DNA of 64,000 bases, taken from positions 9,516,001-9,580,000 of the forward strand of contig NW_027478165.1 in NCBI RefSeq assembly GCF_051020975.1, given 5' to 3'. Positions 23,137 to 36,360 of the stretch are shown here, piece by piece. The DNA is from Osmia lignaria lignaria. Its lineage: Eukaryota > Arthropoda > Insecta > Hymenoptera > Megachilidae. Positions within the stretch are counted from its first letter, which is position 1. Each line of letters opens with the position of its first letter. The notes under the pieces are model-generated. The model ran no database searches and was not told where the DNA came from. It saw nothing but the letters and a program-made list of their open reading frames with translations. A program made the position numbers and the translations under genes.

Positions 23137-26100
23137 CTATGGCAAAATGTTAAGAGACCTTTTTTGTAGAGAATTAAGTTTCCTACTTTTTATGTTCTAT
23201 GATATTTTTTGATCAGAAGCGTAGTTTTCGAGATATATCGAGATATTTAAAAGTTCCGAAGCCGCACCAACATAATAGAGATACAGAAACACCGTGGCCC
23301 CTTTCTTTGAGATAACTCTGCACTAGTGCCAGCCGCAAATGCCACTTCCAGCTTAGCTGTGCAGAAGAAGAACAACAAGAAGAAGAAATATCTCGAAATA
23401 TGTCCGTCAGGCCCCTTCCCTTGAGATAAATATGCAAATATCTCGGAAACGAAGCGAGCTATGGCAAAATGTTCAGAGACCTTTTTTGTAGAGAATTAAG
23501 TTTCCTACCTTTTATGTTCTATGATATTTTTTGATCAGATGCGTAGTTCTCGAGATATATCAAGATATTTAAAAGTTCCGAAGCCGCACCAACATAATAG
23601 AGATACAGAAACACCGTGGCCCCTTTCTTTGAGATAACTCTGCACTATTGCGAGCTGCAAATGCCACTTCCAGCTTAGCTGTGTAGAGGAAGAACAACAA
23701 GAAGAAGAAATATCTCGAAATATGTCCGTCAGGCCCCTTCCCTTGAGATAAATATGCAAATATCTCGGAAACGAAGCGAGCTATGGCAAAATGTTAAGAG
23801 ATCTTTTTTGTAGAGCATTAAGTTTCCTACTTTTTATGTTCTATGATATTTTTTGATCAGATGCGTAGTTCTCGAGACATATCAAGATATTTAAAAGTCC
23901 CGAAGCCGCACCAACATAATAGAGATACAGAAACACCGTGGCCCCTTTCTTTGAGATAACTCTGCACTAGTGCGAGCCGCAAATGCCACTTCCAGCTTAG
24001 CTGTGCAGAAGAAGAACAACAAGAAGAAGAAATATATCGAAATATGTCCGTCAGACCCCTTCCCTTGAGATAAATCTGCAAATATCTCGGAAACGAAGCG
24101 AGCTATGGCAAAATGTTAAGAGACCTTTTTTGTAGAGAATTAAGTTTCCTACGTTTTATGTTCTATGATATTTTTTGATCAGATGCGTAGTTCTCGAGAT
24201 ATATCAAGATATTTAAAAGTTCCGAAGCCGCACCAACATAATAGAGATACAGAAACACCGTGGCCCCTTTCTTTGAGATAACTCTGCACTATTGCGAGCT
24301 GGAAATGCCACTTCCAGTTTAGCTGTGCAGAAGAAGAACAACAAGAAGAAGAAATATCTCGAAATATGTCCGTCAGGCCCCTTCCCTTGAGATAAATATG
24401 CAAATATCTCGGAAACGAAGCGAGCTATGGCAAAATGTTAAGAGACCTTTTTTGTAGAGAATTAAGTTTCCTACTTTTTATGTTCTATGATATTTTTTGA
24501 TCAGATGCGTAGTTCTCGAGATATATCAAGATATTTAAAAGTTCCGAAGCCGCACCAACATAATAGAGATACAGAAACACCGTGGCCCCTTTCTTTGAGA
24601 TAACTCTGCACTATTGCGAGCTGGAAATGCCACTTCCAGTTTAGCTGTGCAGAAGAAGAACAACAAGAAGAAGAAATATCTCGAAATATGTCCGTTAGGC
24701 CCCTTCCCTTGAGATAAATATGCAAATATCTCGGAAACGAAGCGAGCTATGGCAAAATGTTAAGAGACCTTTTTTGTGGAGAATTAAGTTTCCTACTTTT
24801 TATGTTCTATGATATTTTTTGATCAGATGCGTAGTTCTCGAGATATATCAAGATATTTAAAAGTTCCGAAGCCGCACCAACATAATAGAGATACAGAAAC
24901 ACCGTGGCCCCTTTCTTTGAGATAACTCTGCACTATTGCGAGCTGCAAATGCCACTTCCAGCTTAGCTGTGCAGAGGAAGAACAACAAGAAGAAGAAATA
25001 TCTCGAAATATGTCCGTCAGGCCCCTTCCCTTGAGATATATCTGCAAATATCTCGGAAACGAAGCGAGCTATGGCAAAATGTTAAGAGACCTTTTTTGTA
25101 GAGAATTATGTTTCCTACAATTTATGTTCTATGATATTTTTTGATCAGAAGCGTAGTTTTCGAGATATATCGAGATATTTAAAAGTTCCGAAGCCGCACC
25201 AACATAATAGAGATACAGAAACACCGTGGCCCCTTTCTTTGAGATAACTCTGCACTAGTGCGAGCCGCAAATGCCACTTCCAGCTTAGCTGTGCAGAAGA
25301 AGAACAACAAGAAGAAGAAATATCTCGAAATATGTCCGTCAGGCCCCTTCCCTTGAGATATATCTACAAATATCAAGGAAACGAAGCGAGCTATGGCAAA
25401 ATGTTGAGAGACCTTTTTTGTAGAGAATTATGTTTCCTACAATTTATGTTCTATGATATTTTTTGATCAGAAGCGTAGTTTTCGAGATATATCGAGATAT
25501 TTAAAAGTTCCGAAGCCGCACCAACATAATAGAGATACAGAAACACCGTGGCCCCTTTCTTTGAGATAACTCTGCACTAGTGCGAGCCGCAAATGCCACT
25601 TCCAGCTTAGCTGTGCAGAAGAAGAACAACAAGGAGAAGAAATATCTCGAAATATGTCCGTCAAGCCCCTTCCCTTGAGATATATCTGCAAATATCTCGG
25701 AAACGAAGCGAGCTATGGCAAAATGTTAAGAGACCTTTTTTGTAGAGAATTAAGTTTCCTACTTTTTATGTTCTATGATATTTTTTGATCAGAAGCGTAG
25801 TTTTCGAGATATATCGAGATATTTAAAAGTTCCGAAGCCGCACCAACATAATAGAGATACAGAAACACCGTGGCCCCTTTCTTTGAGATAACTCTGCACT
25901 AGTGCGAGCCGCAAATGCCACGTCCAGCTTAGCTGTGCAGAAGAAGAACAACAAGAAGAAGAAATATCTCGAAATATGTCCGTCAGGCCCCTTCCCTTGA
26001 GATAAATATGCAAATATCTCGGAAACGAAGCGAGCTATGGCAAAATGTTAAGAGACCTTTTTTGTAGAGAATTAAGTTTCCTACTTTTTATGTTCTATGA

Positions 26101-27035
26101 TATTTTTTGATCAGAAGCGTAGTTTTCGAGATATATCGAGATATTTAAAAGTTCCGAAGCCGCACCAACATAATAGAGATACAGAAACACCGTGGCCCCT
26201 TTCTTTGAGATAACTCTGCACTAGTGCCAGCCGCAAATGCCACTTCCAGCTTAGCTGTGCAGAAGAAGAACAACAAGAAGAAGAAATATCTCGAAATATG
26301 TCCGTCAGGCCCCTTCCCTTGAGATAAATATGCAAATATCTCGGAAACGAAGCGAGCTATGGCAAAATGTTCAGAGACCTTTTTTGTAGAGAATTAAGTT
26401 TCCTACCTTTTATGTTCTATGATATTTTTTGATCAGATGCGTAGTTCTCGAGATATATCAAGATATTTAAAAGTTCCGAAGCCGCACCAACATAATAGAG
26501 ATACAGAAACACCGTGGCCCCTTTCTTTGAGATAACTCTGCACTATTGCGAGCTGCAAATGCCACTTCCAGCTTAGCTGTGTAGAGGAAGAACAACAAGA
26601 AGAAGAAATATCTCGAAATATGTCCGTCAGGCCCCTTCCCTTGAGATAAATATGCAAATATCTCGGAAACGAAGCGAGCTATGGCAAAATGTTAAGAGAT
26701 CTTTTTTGTAGAGCATTAAGTTTCCTACTTTTTATGTTCTATGATATTTTTTGATCAGATGCGTAGTTCTCGAGACATATCAAGATATTTAAAAGTTCCG
26801 AAGCCGCACCAACATAATAGAGATACAGAAACACCGTGGCCCCTTTCTTTGAGATAACTCTGCACTAGTGCGAGCCGCAAATGCCACTTCCAGCTTAGCT
26901 GTGCAGAAGAAGAACAACAAGAAGAAGAAATATCTCGAAATATGTCCGTCAGGCCCCTTCCCTTGAGATAAATCTGCAAATATCTCGGAAACGAAGCGAG
27001 CTATGGCAAAATGTTAACAGACCTTTTTTGTAGAG
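19952..27035. repeat. 9-monomer higher-order repeat (2898 bp), about 2.4 copies
   Basis: Units are 19952-22849, 22850-25747 and a partial 25748-27035. Tags in order are: AGTGCCAGCCGC in monomer 2 (20428, 23326, 26224); CTGTGTAGAGG in monomer 3 (20782, 23680, 26578); AGATCTTTTTTG then GTAGAGCATTAAG at the 3/4 junction; GAGACATATC in monomer 4; two gamma monomers 5 and 6; and AACAAGGAGAAG in monomer 9. Monomer 8 is class A beta in the first unit (22206-22527) but class B alpha in the second (25104-25425). The third unit leaves the pattern after monomer 4. Confidence 0.85.
25104..25425. repeat. Substituted monomer inside the 9-monomer unit
   Basis: At the eighth place of the second 9-monomer unit the expected class A beta monomer is replaced by a class B alpha monomer. 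It has unusual changes near its end: ATATCTACAAATATCAAGG instead of ATATCTGCAAATATCTCGG (about 25359-25378). The change destroys one of the two TATCTC motifs. Flanking monomers keep the 9-monomer order, so the exchange was confined to about one monomer. Confidence 0.75.
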
Positions 27036-30000
27036 AATTAAGTTTCCTACTTTTTATGTTCTATGATATTTTTTGATCAGAAGCGTAGTTTTCGAGATAT
27101 ATCGAGATATTTAAAAGTTCCGAAGCCGCACCAACATAATAGAGATACAGAAACACCGTGGCCCCTTTCTTTGAGATAACTCTGCACTACTGCGAGCCGC
27201 AAATGCCACTTCCAGCTTAGCTGTGCAGAAGAAGAACAACAAGAAGGAGAAATATCTCGAAATATGTCCGTCAGGCCCCTTCCCTTGAGATATATCTGCA
27301 AATATCTCGGAAACGAAGCGAGCTATGGCAAAATGTTAAGAGACCTTTTTTGTAGAGAATTATGTTTGCTACAATTTATGTTCTATGATATTTTTTGATC
27401 AGAAGCGTAGTTTTCGAGATATATCGAGATATTTAAAAGTTCCGAACCCGCACCAACATAATAGAGATACAGAAACACCGTGGCCCCTTTCTTTGAGATA
27501 ACTCTGCACTAGTGCGAGCCGCAAATGCCACTTCCAGCTTAGCTGTGCAGAAGACGAACAACAAGAAGAAGAAATATCTCGAAATATGTCCGTCAGGCCC
27601 CTTCCCTTGACATAAATCTGCAAATATCTCGGAAACGAAGCGAGCTATGGCAAAATGTTAAGAGACCTTATTTGTAGAGAATTAAGATTCCTACTTTTTA
27701 CGTTCTATGATATTTTTTGATCAGATGCGTAGTTCTCGAGATATATCAAGATATTTAAAAGTTCCGAAGCCGCACCAACATAATAGAGATACAGAAACAC
27801 CGTGGCCCCTTTCTTTGAGATAACTCTGCACTATTGCGAGCTGTAAATGCCACTTCCAGCTCAGCGGTGCAGAAGAAGAACAACAAGAAGAAGAAATATC
27901 TCGAAATATGTCCGTCAGGCCCCTTCCCTTGAGATATATCTGCAAATATCTCGGAAACGAAGCGAGCTATGGCAAAATGTTAAGAGACCTTTTTTGTAGA
28001 GAATTATGTTTCCTACAATTTATGTTCTATGATATTTTTTGATCAGAAGCGTAGTTTTCGAGATATATCGAGATATTTAAAAGTTCCGAAGCCGCACCAA
28101 CATAATAAAGATACAGAAACACCGTGGCCCCTTTCTTTGAGATAACTCTGCACTATTGCGAGCTGCAAATGCCACTTCCAGCTTAGCTGTGCAGAAGAAG
28201 AACAACAAGAAGAAGAAATATCTCGAAATATGTCCGTCAGGCCCCTTCCCTTGAGATAAATATGCAAATATCTCGGAAACGAAGCGAGCTATGGCAAAAT
28301 GTTCAGAGACCTTTTTTGTAGAGAATTAAGTTTCCTACCTTTTATGTTCTATGATATTTTTTGATCAGATGCGTAGTTCTCGAGATATATCAAGATATTT
28401 AAAAGTTCCGAAGCCGCACCAACATAATAGAGATACAGAAACACCGTGGCCCCTTTCTTTGAGATAACTCTGCACTATTGCGAGCTGCAAATGCCACTTC
28501 CAGCTTAGCTGTGTAGAGGAAGAACAACAAGAAGAAGAAATATCTCGAAATATGTCCGTCAGGCCCCTTCCCTTGAGATAAATATGCAAATATCTCGGAA
28601 ACGAAGCGAGCTATGGCAAAATGTTAAGAGATCTTTTTTGTAGAGCATTAAGTTTCCTACTTTTTATGTTCTATGATATTTTTTGATCAGATGCGTAGTT
28701 CTCGAGACATATCAAGATATTTAAAAGTTCCGAAGCCGCACCAACATAATAGAGATACAGAAACACCGTGGCCCCTTTCTTTGAGATAACTCTGCACTAT
28801 TGCGAGCTGTAAATGCCACTTCCAGCTTAGCGGTGCAGAAGAAGAACAACAAGAAGAAGAAATATCTCGAAATATGTCCGTCAGGCCCCTTCCCTTGAGA
28901 TATATCTGCAAATATCTCGGAAACGAAGCGAGCTATGGCAAAATGTTAAGAGACCTTTTTTGTAGAGAATTATGTTTCCTACAATTTATGTTCTATGATA
29001 TTTTTTGATCAGAAGCGTAGTTTTCGAGATATATCGAGATATTTAAAAGTTCCGAAGCCGCACCAACATAATAAAGATACAGAAACACCGTGGCCCCTTT
29101 CTTTGAGATAACTCTGCACTATTGCGAGCTGCAAATGCCACTTCCAGCTTAGCTGTGCAGAAGAAGAACAACAAGAAGAAGAAATATCTCGAAATATGTC
29201 CGTCAGGCCCCTTCCCTTGAGATATATCTGCAAATATCTCGGAAACGAAGCGAGCTATGGCAAAATGTTAAGAGACCTTTTTTGTAGAGAATTAAGTTTC
29301 CTACTTTTTATGTTCTATGATATTTTTTGATCAGAAGCGTAGTTTTCGAGATATATCGAGATATTTAAAAGTTCCGAAGCCGCACCAACATAATAGAGAT
29401 ACAGAAACACCGTGGCCCCTTTCTTTGAGATAACTCTGCACTAGTGCGAGCCGCAAATGCCACGTCCAGCTTAGCTGTGCAGAAGAAGAACAACAAGAAG
29501 AAGAAATATCTCGAAATATGTCCGTCAGGCCCCTTCCCTTGAGATAAATATGCAAATATCTCGGAAACGAAGCGAGCTATGGCAAAATGTTAAGAGACCT
29601 TTTTTGTAGAGAATTAAGTTTCCTACTTTTTATATTCTATGATATTTTTTGATCAGAAGCGTAGTTTTCGAGATATATCGAGATATTTAAAAGTTCCGAA
29701 GCCGCACCAACATAATAGAGATACAGAAACACCGTGGCCCCTTTCTTTGAGATAACTCTGCACTAGTGCCAGCCGCAAATGCCACTTCCAGCTTAGCTGT
29801 GCAGAAGAAGAACAACAAGAAGAAGAAATATCTCGAAATATGTCCGTCAGGCCCCTTCCCTTGAGATAAATATGCAAATATCTCGGAAACGAAGCGAGCT
29901 ATGGCAAAATGTTCAGAGACCTTTTTTGTAGAGAATTAAGTTTCCTACCTTTTATGTTCTATGATATTTTTTGATCAGATGCGTAGTTCTCGAGATATAT

Positions 30001-31221
30001 CAAGATATTTAAAAGTTCCGAAGCCGCACCAACATAATAGAGATACAGAAACACCGTGGCCCCTTTCTTTGAGGTAACTCTGCACTATTGCGAGCTGCAA
30101 ATGCCACTTCCAGCTTAGCTGTGTAGAGGAAGAACAACAAGAAGAAGAAATATCTCGAAATATGTCCGTCAGGCCCCTTCCCTTGAGATAAATATGCAAA
30201 TATCTCGGAAACGAAGCGAGCTATGGCAAAATGTTAAGAGATCTTTTTTGTAGAGCATTAAGTTTCCTACTTTTTATGTTCTATGATATTTTTTGATCAG
30301 ATGCGTAGTTCTCGAGACATATCAAGATATTTAAAAGTTCCGAAGCCGCACCAACATAATAGAGATACAGAAACACCGTGGCCCCTTTCTTTGAGATAAC
30401 TCTGCACTAGTGCGAGCCGCAAATGCCACTTCCAGCTTAGCTGTGCAGAAGAAGAACAACAAGAAGAAGAAATATCTCGAAATATGTCCGTTAGGCCCCT
30501 TCCCTTGAGATAAATCTGCAAATATCTCGGAAACGAAGCGAGCTATGGCAAAATGTTAACAGACCTTTTTTGTAGAGAATTAAGTTTCCTACTTTTTATG
30601 TTCTATGATATTTTTTGATCAGAAGCGTAGTTTTCGAGATATATCGAGATATTTAAAAGTTCCGAAGCCGCACCAACATAATAGAGATACAGAAACACCG
30701 TGGCCCCTTTCTTTGAGATAACTCTGCACTACTGCGAGCCGCAAATGCCACTTCCAGCTTAGCTGTGCAGAAGAAGAACAACAAGAAGGAGAAATATCTC
30801 GAAATATGTCCGTCAGGCCCCTTCCCTTGAGATATATCTGCAAATATCTCGGAAACGAAGCGAGCTATGGCAAAATGTTAAGAGACCTTTTTTGTAGAGA
30901 ATTATGTTTGCTACAATTTATGTTCTATGACATTTTTTGATCAGAAGCGTAGTTTTCGAGATATATCGAGATATTTAAAAGTTCCGAACCCGCACCAACA
31001 TAATAGAGATACAGAAACACCGTGGCCCCTTTCTTTGAGATAACTCTGCACTAGTGCGAGCCGCAAATGCCACTTCCAGCTTAGCTGTGCAGAAGAAGAA
31101 CAACAAGAAGAAGAAATATCTCGAAATATGTCCGTCAGGCCCCTTCCCTTGAGATAAATCTGCAAATATCTCGGAAACGAAGCGAGCTATGGCAAAATGT
31201 TAAGAGACCTTATTTGTAGAG
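25748..31221. repeat. 11-monomer-distance duplication: 25748-27680 and 29290-31222
   Basis: Six monomers match at an offset of 3542 bp. Tags: GCCACGTCCAGC (25919 and 29461), AGTGCCAGCCGC, CTGTGTAGAGG, GTAGAGCATTAAG with GAGACATATC, CACTACTGCGAGCC with AAGAAGGAGAAAT (27187 and 30729), TATGTTTGCTAC (27361 and 30903) and CCGAACCCGC (27442 and 30984). Differences include CATAAATC against GATAAATC near 27610, and the 27554 region reads AGACGAAC. After this block the register slips by one monomer, because 27680-28323 corresponds to 31544-32187 (12 monomers). Confidence 0.85.
28324..28967. repeat. Two-monomer cassette (CTGTGTAGAGG / GAGACATATC), fourth of five copies
   Basis: A monomer with CTGTGTAGAGG, a junction AGATCTTTTTTGTAGAGC, and a next monomer with GAGACATATC form a unit that recurs starting at 20596, 23494, 26392, 28324 and 29934. 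The spacings are 9, 9, 6 and 5 monomers. In this copy the second monomer carries GAGCTGTAAATG and TTAGCGGTGC in its middle rather than the alpha allele, so a crossover lies between about 28.72 and 28.81 kb. Confidence 0.75.
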
Positions 31222-33797
31222 AATTAAGTTTCCTACTTTTTACGTTCTATGATATTTTTTGATCAGATGCGTAGTTCTCGAGATATATCAAGATATTTAA
31301 AAGTTCCGAAACCGCACCAACATAATAGAGATACAGAAACACCGTGGCCCCTTTCTTTGAGATATCTCTGCACTATTGCGAGCTGCAAATGCCACTTCCA
31401 GCTTAGCTGTGCAGAAGAAGAACAACAAGAAGAAGAAATATCTCGAAATATGTCCGTCAGGCCCCTTCCCTTGACATAAATCTGCAAATATCTCGGAAAC
31501 GAAGCGAGCTATGGCAAAATGTTAAGAGACCTTATTTGTAGAGAATTAAGATTCCTACTTTTTACGTTCTATGATATTTTTTGATCAGATGCGTAGTTCT
31601 CGAGATATATCAAGATATTTAAAAGTTCCGAAGCCGCACCAACATAATAGAGATACAGAAACACCGTGGCCCCTTTCTTTGAGATAACTCTGCACTATTG
31701 CGAGCTGTAAATGCCACTTCCAGCTTAGCGGTGCAGAAGAAGAACAACAAGAAGAAGAAATATCTCGAAATATGTCCGTCAGGCCCCTTCCCTTGAGATA
31801 TATCTGCAAATATCTCGGAAACGAAGCGAGCTATGGCAAAATGTTAAGAGACCTTTTTTGTAGAGAATTATGTTTCCTACAATTTATGTTCTATGATATT
31901 TTTTGATCAGAAGCGTAGTTTTCGAGATATATCGAGATATTTAAAAGTTCCGAAGCCGCACCAACATAATAAAGATGCAGAAACACCGTGGCCCCTTTCT
32001 TTGAGATAACTCTGCACTATTGCGAGCTGCAAATGCCACTTCCAGCTTAGCTGTGCAGAAGAAGAACAACAAGAAGAAGAAATATCTCGAAATATGTCCG
32101 TCAGGCCCCTTCCCTTGACATAAATCTGCAAATATCTCGGAAACGAAGCGAGCTATGGCAAAATGTTAAGAGACCTTTTTTGTAGAGAATTATGTTTCCT
32201 ACAATTTATGGTCTATGATATTTTTTGATCAGAAGCGTAGTTTTCGAGATATATCGAGATATTTAAAAGTTCCGAAGCCGCACCAACATAATAAAGATAC
32301 AGAAACACCGTGGCCCCTTTCTTTGAGATAACTGTGCACTAGTGCGAGCCGCAAATGCCACTTCCAGCTTAGCTGTGCAGAAGAAGAACAACAAGAAGAA
32401 GAAATATCTCGAAATATGTCCGTCAGGCCCCTTCCCATGACATAAATCTGCAAATATCTCGGAAACGAAGCGAGCTATGGCAAAATGCTAAGAGACCTTA
32501 TTTGTAGAGAATTAAGTTTCCTACTTTTTACGTTCTATGATATTTTTTGATCAGATGCGTAGTTCTCGAGATATATCAAGATATTTAAAAGTTCCGAAAC
32601 CGCACCAACATAATAGAGATACAGAAACACCGTGGCCCCTTTCTTTGAGATATCTCTGCACTATTGCGAGCTGCAAATGCCACTTCCAGCTTAGCTGTGC
32701 AGAAGAAGAACAACAAGAAGAAGAAATATCTCGAAATATGTCCGTCAGGCCCCTTCCCTTGACATAAATCTGCAAATATCTCGGAAACGAAGCGAGCTAT
32801 GGCAAAATGTTAAGAGACCTTATTTGTAGAGAATTAAGTTTCCTACTTTTTACGTTCTATGATATTTTTTGATCAGATGCGTAGTTCTCGAGATATATCA
32901 AGATATTTAAAAGTTCCGAAGCCGCACCAACATAATAGAGATACAGAAACACCGTGGCCCCTTTCTTTGAGATAACTCTGCACTATTGCGAGCTGTAAAT
33001 GCCACTTCCAGCTTAGCGGTGCAGAAGAAGAACAACAAGAAGAAGAAATATCTCGAAATATGTCCGTCAGGCCCCTTCCCTTGAGATATATCTGCAAATA
33101 TCTCGGAAACGAAGCGAGCTATGGCAAAATGTTAAGAGACCTTTTTTGTAGAGAATTATGTTTCCTACAATTTATGTTCTATGATATTTTTTGATCAGAA
33201 GCGTAGTTTTCGAGATATATCGAGATATTTAAAAGTTCCGAAGCCGCACCAACATAATAGAGATACAGAAACACCGTGGCCCCTTTCTTTGAGATAACTC
33301 TGCACTAGTGCGAGCCGCAAATGCCACTTCCAGCTTAGCTGTGCAGAAGAAGAACAACAAGAAGAAGAAATATCTCGAAATATGTCCGTCAGGCCCCTTC
33401 CCTTGAGATAAATATGCAAATATCTCGGAAACGAAGCGAGCTATGGCAAAATGTTAAGAGACCTTTTTTGTAGAGAATTAAGTTTCCTACTTTTTATGTT
33501 CTATGATATTTTTTGATCAGATGCGTAGTTCTCGAGATATATCAAGATATTTAAAAGTTCCGAAGCCGCACCAACATAATAGAGATACAGAAACACCGTG
33601 GCCCCTTTCTTTGAGATAACTCTGCACTATTGCGAGCTGCAAATGCCACTTCCAGCTTAGCTGTGCAGAGGAAGAACAACAAGAAGAAGAAATATCTCGA
33701 AATATGTCCGTCAGGCCAGTTCCTTTGAGCTGAATCTGCAAATATCTCGGAAACGAAGCGAGCTATGGCAAAATGTTAAGAGACGTTTTTTGTAGAG
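31222..33797. repeat. 4-monomer repeat (1288 bp): 31222-32509 and 32510-33797, partly diverged
   Basis: The monomers at 31222 and 32510 share TTTTTACGTTC, CCGAAACCGC, GATATCTCTGC and TTGACATAAATC. The next monomers (31544 and 32832) share TTTTTACGTTC, GAGCTGTAAATG and TTAGCGGTGC but differ in AAGATTCC against AAGTTTCC at the start. The third and fourth monomers of the two units no longer correspond, for example class A delta at 33476 against class B at 32188. Confidence 0.7.
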
Positions 33798-36360
33798 AAT
33801 TAGGTTTCCTACAATTTATGTTCTATGATATTTTTTGATCAGCAGCGTAGTTTTCGAGATATATCGAGATATTTAAAAGTTCCGAAGCCGCACCAACATA
33901 ATAAAGATACAGAAACACCGTGGCCCCTTTCTTTGAGATAACTGTGCACTAGTGCGAGCCGCAAATGCCACTTCCAGCTTAGCTGTGCAGAAGAAGAACA
34001 ACAAGAAGAAGAAATATCTCGAAATATGTCCGTCAGGCCCCTTCCCTTGACATAAATCTGCAAATATCTCGGAAACGAAGCGAGCTATGGCAAAATGTTA
34101 AGAGACCTTATTTGTAGAGAATTAAGTTTCCTACTTTTTACGTTCTATGATATTTTTTAATCAGATGCGTAGTTCTCGAGATATATCAAGATATTTAAAA
34201 GTTCCGAAGCCGCACCAACATAATAGAGATACAGAAACACCGTGGCCCCTTTCTTTGAGGTAACTCTGCACTATTGCGAGCTGTAAATGCCACTTCCAGC
34301 TTAGCGGTGCAGAAGAAGAACAACAAGAAGAAGAAATATCTCGAAATATGTCCGTCAGGCCCCTTCCCTTGAGATATATCTGCAAATATCTCGGAAACGA
34401 AGCGAGCTATGGCAAAATGTTAAGAGACCTTTTTTGTAGAGAATTATGTTTCCTACAATTTATGTTCTATGATATTTTTTGATCAGAAGCGTAGTTTTCG
34501 AGATATATCGAGATATTTAAAAGTTCCGAAGCCGCACCAACATAATGGAGATACAGAAACACCGTGGCCCCTTTCTTTGAGATAACTCTGCACTAGTGCG
34601 AGCCGCAAATGCCACTTCCAGCTTAGCTGTGCAGAAGAAGAACAACAAGAAGAAGAAATATCTCGAAATATGTCCGTCAGGCCCCTTCCCTTGAGATAAA
34701 TATGCAAATATCTCGGAAACGAAGCGAGCTATGGCAAAATGTTTAGAGACCTTTTTTGTAGAGAATTAAGTTTCCTACTTTTTATGTTCTATGATATTTT
34801 TTGATCAGATGCGTAGTTCTCGAGATATATCAAGATATTTAAAAGTTCCGAAGCCGCACCAACATAATAGAGATACAGAAACACCGTGGCCCCTTTCTTT
34901 GAGATAACTCTGCACTAGTGCGAGCCGCAAATGCCACTTCCAGCTTAGCTGTGCAGAAGAAGAACAACAAGAAGAAGAAATATCTCGAAATATGTCCGTC
35001 AGGCCCCTTCCCTTGAGATAAATCTGCAAATATCTCGGACACGAAGCGAGCTATGGCAAAATGTTAAGAGACCTTTTTTGTAGAGAATTATGTTTCCTAC
35101 TTTTTATGTTCTATGATATTTTTTGATCAGACCCGTAGTTCTCGAGATATATCAAGATATTTAAAAGTTCCGAAGCCGCACCAACATAATAGAGATACAG
35201 AAACACCGTGGCCCCTTTCTTTGAGATAACTCTGCACTAGTGCGAGCCGCAAATGCCACTTCCAGCTTAGCTGTGCAGAAGAAGAACAACAAGAAGAAGA
35301 AATATCTCGAAATATGTCCGTCAGGCCCCTTCCCATGACATAAATCTGCAAATATCTCGGAAACGAAGCGAGCTATGGCAAAATGTTAAGAGACCTTATT
35401 TGTAGAGAATTAAGTTTCCTACTTTTTAGGTTCTATGATATTTTTTGATCAGATGCGTAGTTCTCGAGATATATCAAGATATTTAAAAGTTCCGAAACCG
35501 CACCAACATAATAGAGATACAGAAACACCGTGGCCCCTTTCTTTGAGATATCTCTGCACTATTGCGAGCTGCAAATGCCACTTCCAGCTTAGCTGTGCAG
35601 AAGAAGAACAACAAGAAGAAGAAATATCTCGAAATATGTCCGTCAGGCCCCTTCCCTTGACATAAATCTGCAAATATCTCGGAAACGAAGCGAGCTATGG
35701 CAAAATGTTAAGAGACCTTATTTGTAGAGAATTAAGTTTCCTACTTTTTACGTTCTATGATATTTTTTGATCAGATGCGTAGTTCTCGAGATATATCAAG
35801 ATATTTAAAAGTTCCGAAGCCGCACCAACATAATAGAGATACAGAAACACCGTGGCCCCTTTCTTTGAGATAACTCTGCACTATTGCGAGCTGTAAATGC
35901 CACTTCCAGCTTAGCGGTGCAGAAGAAGAACAACAAGAAGAAGAAATATCTCGAAATATGTCCGTCAGGCCCCTTCCCTTGAGATATATCTGCAAATATC
36001 TCGGAAACGAAGCGAGCTATGGCAAAATGTTAAGAGACCTTTTTTGTAGAGAATTATGTTTCCTACAATTTATGTTCTATGATATTTTTTGATCAGAAGC
36101 GTAGTTTTCGAGATATATCGAGATATTTAAAAGTTCCGAAGCCGCACCAACATAATAGAGATACAGAAACACCGTGGCCCCTTTCTTTGAGATAACTCTG
36201 CACTAGTGCGAGCCGCAAATGCCACTTCCAGCTTAGCTGTGCAGAAGAAGAACAACAAGAAGAAGAAATATCTCGAAATATGTCCGTCAGGCCCCTTCCC
36301 TTGAGATAAATATGCAAATATCTCGGAAACGAAGCGAGCTATGGCAAAATGTTAAGAGAC
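32430..36360. repeat. 9-monomer-distance duplication: 32430-33460 and 35328-36358
   Basis: CCTTCCCATGACATAAATC occurs only at about 32430 and 35328. It is followed in both places by the GATATCTCTGC monomer, the TTAGCGGTGC monomer and a class B alpha monomer with GATAAATATGC, all at an offset of 2898 bp. The copies end where 33476 (class A delta) and 36374 (class A alpha) differ. One visible difference is TTTTTACGTTC at 32529 against TTTTTAGGTTC at 35426. Confidence 0.75.

Larger units (their letters stand above)
1..31221. repeat. Zone I: interspersed class A and class B monomers
   Basis: In this zone class A (CAGATGCGTAGTTCTCGAG, usually with a beta or gamma middle) and class B (CAGAAGCGTAGTTTTCGAG, usually with an alpha middle) alternate in short runs. 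The third diagnostic site near monomer position 256-264 varies freely among GATAAATCTGC, GATATATCTGC and GATAAATATGC. The delta patch appears only once in a related form (6032-6056). The zone edge is gradual and is set at the first monomer carrying GATATCTCTGC instead of GATAACTCTGC. Zones are my descriptive division; no sharp physical boundary is visible. Confidence 0.6.

Noticed and set aside
31249..35665. Plus-strand ATG frames of 76 codons at 31249-31479, 32537-32767 and 35435-35665
   Set aside because: They exist only because one A-to-T change turns GATAACTC into GATATCTC and removes a stop present in all other monomers. The three monomers are copies of one another (offsets of 4 and 9 monomers), so this is a single event and not selection for a protein.
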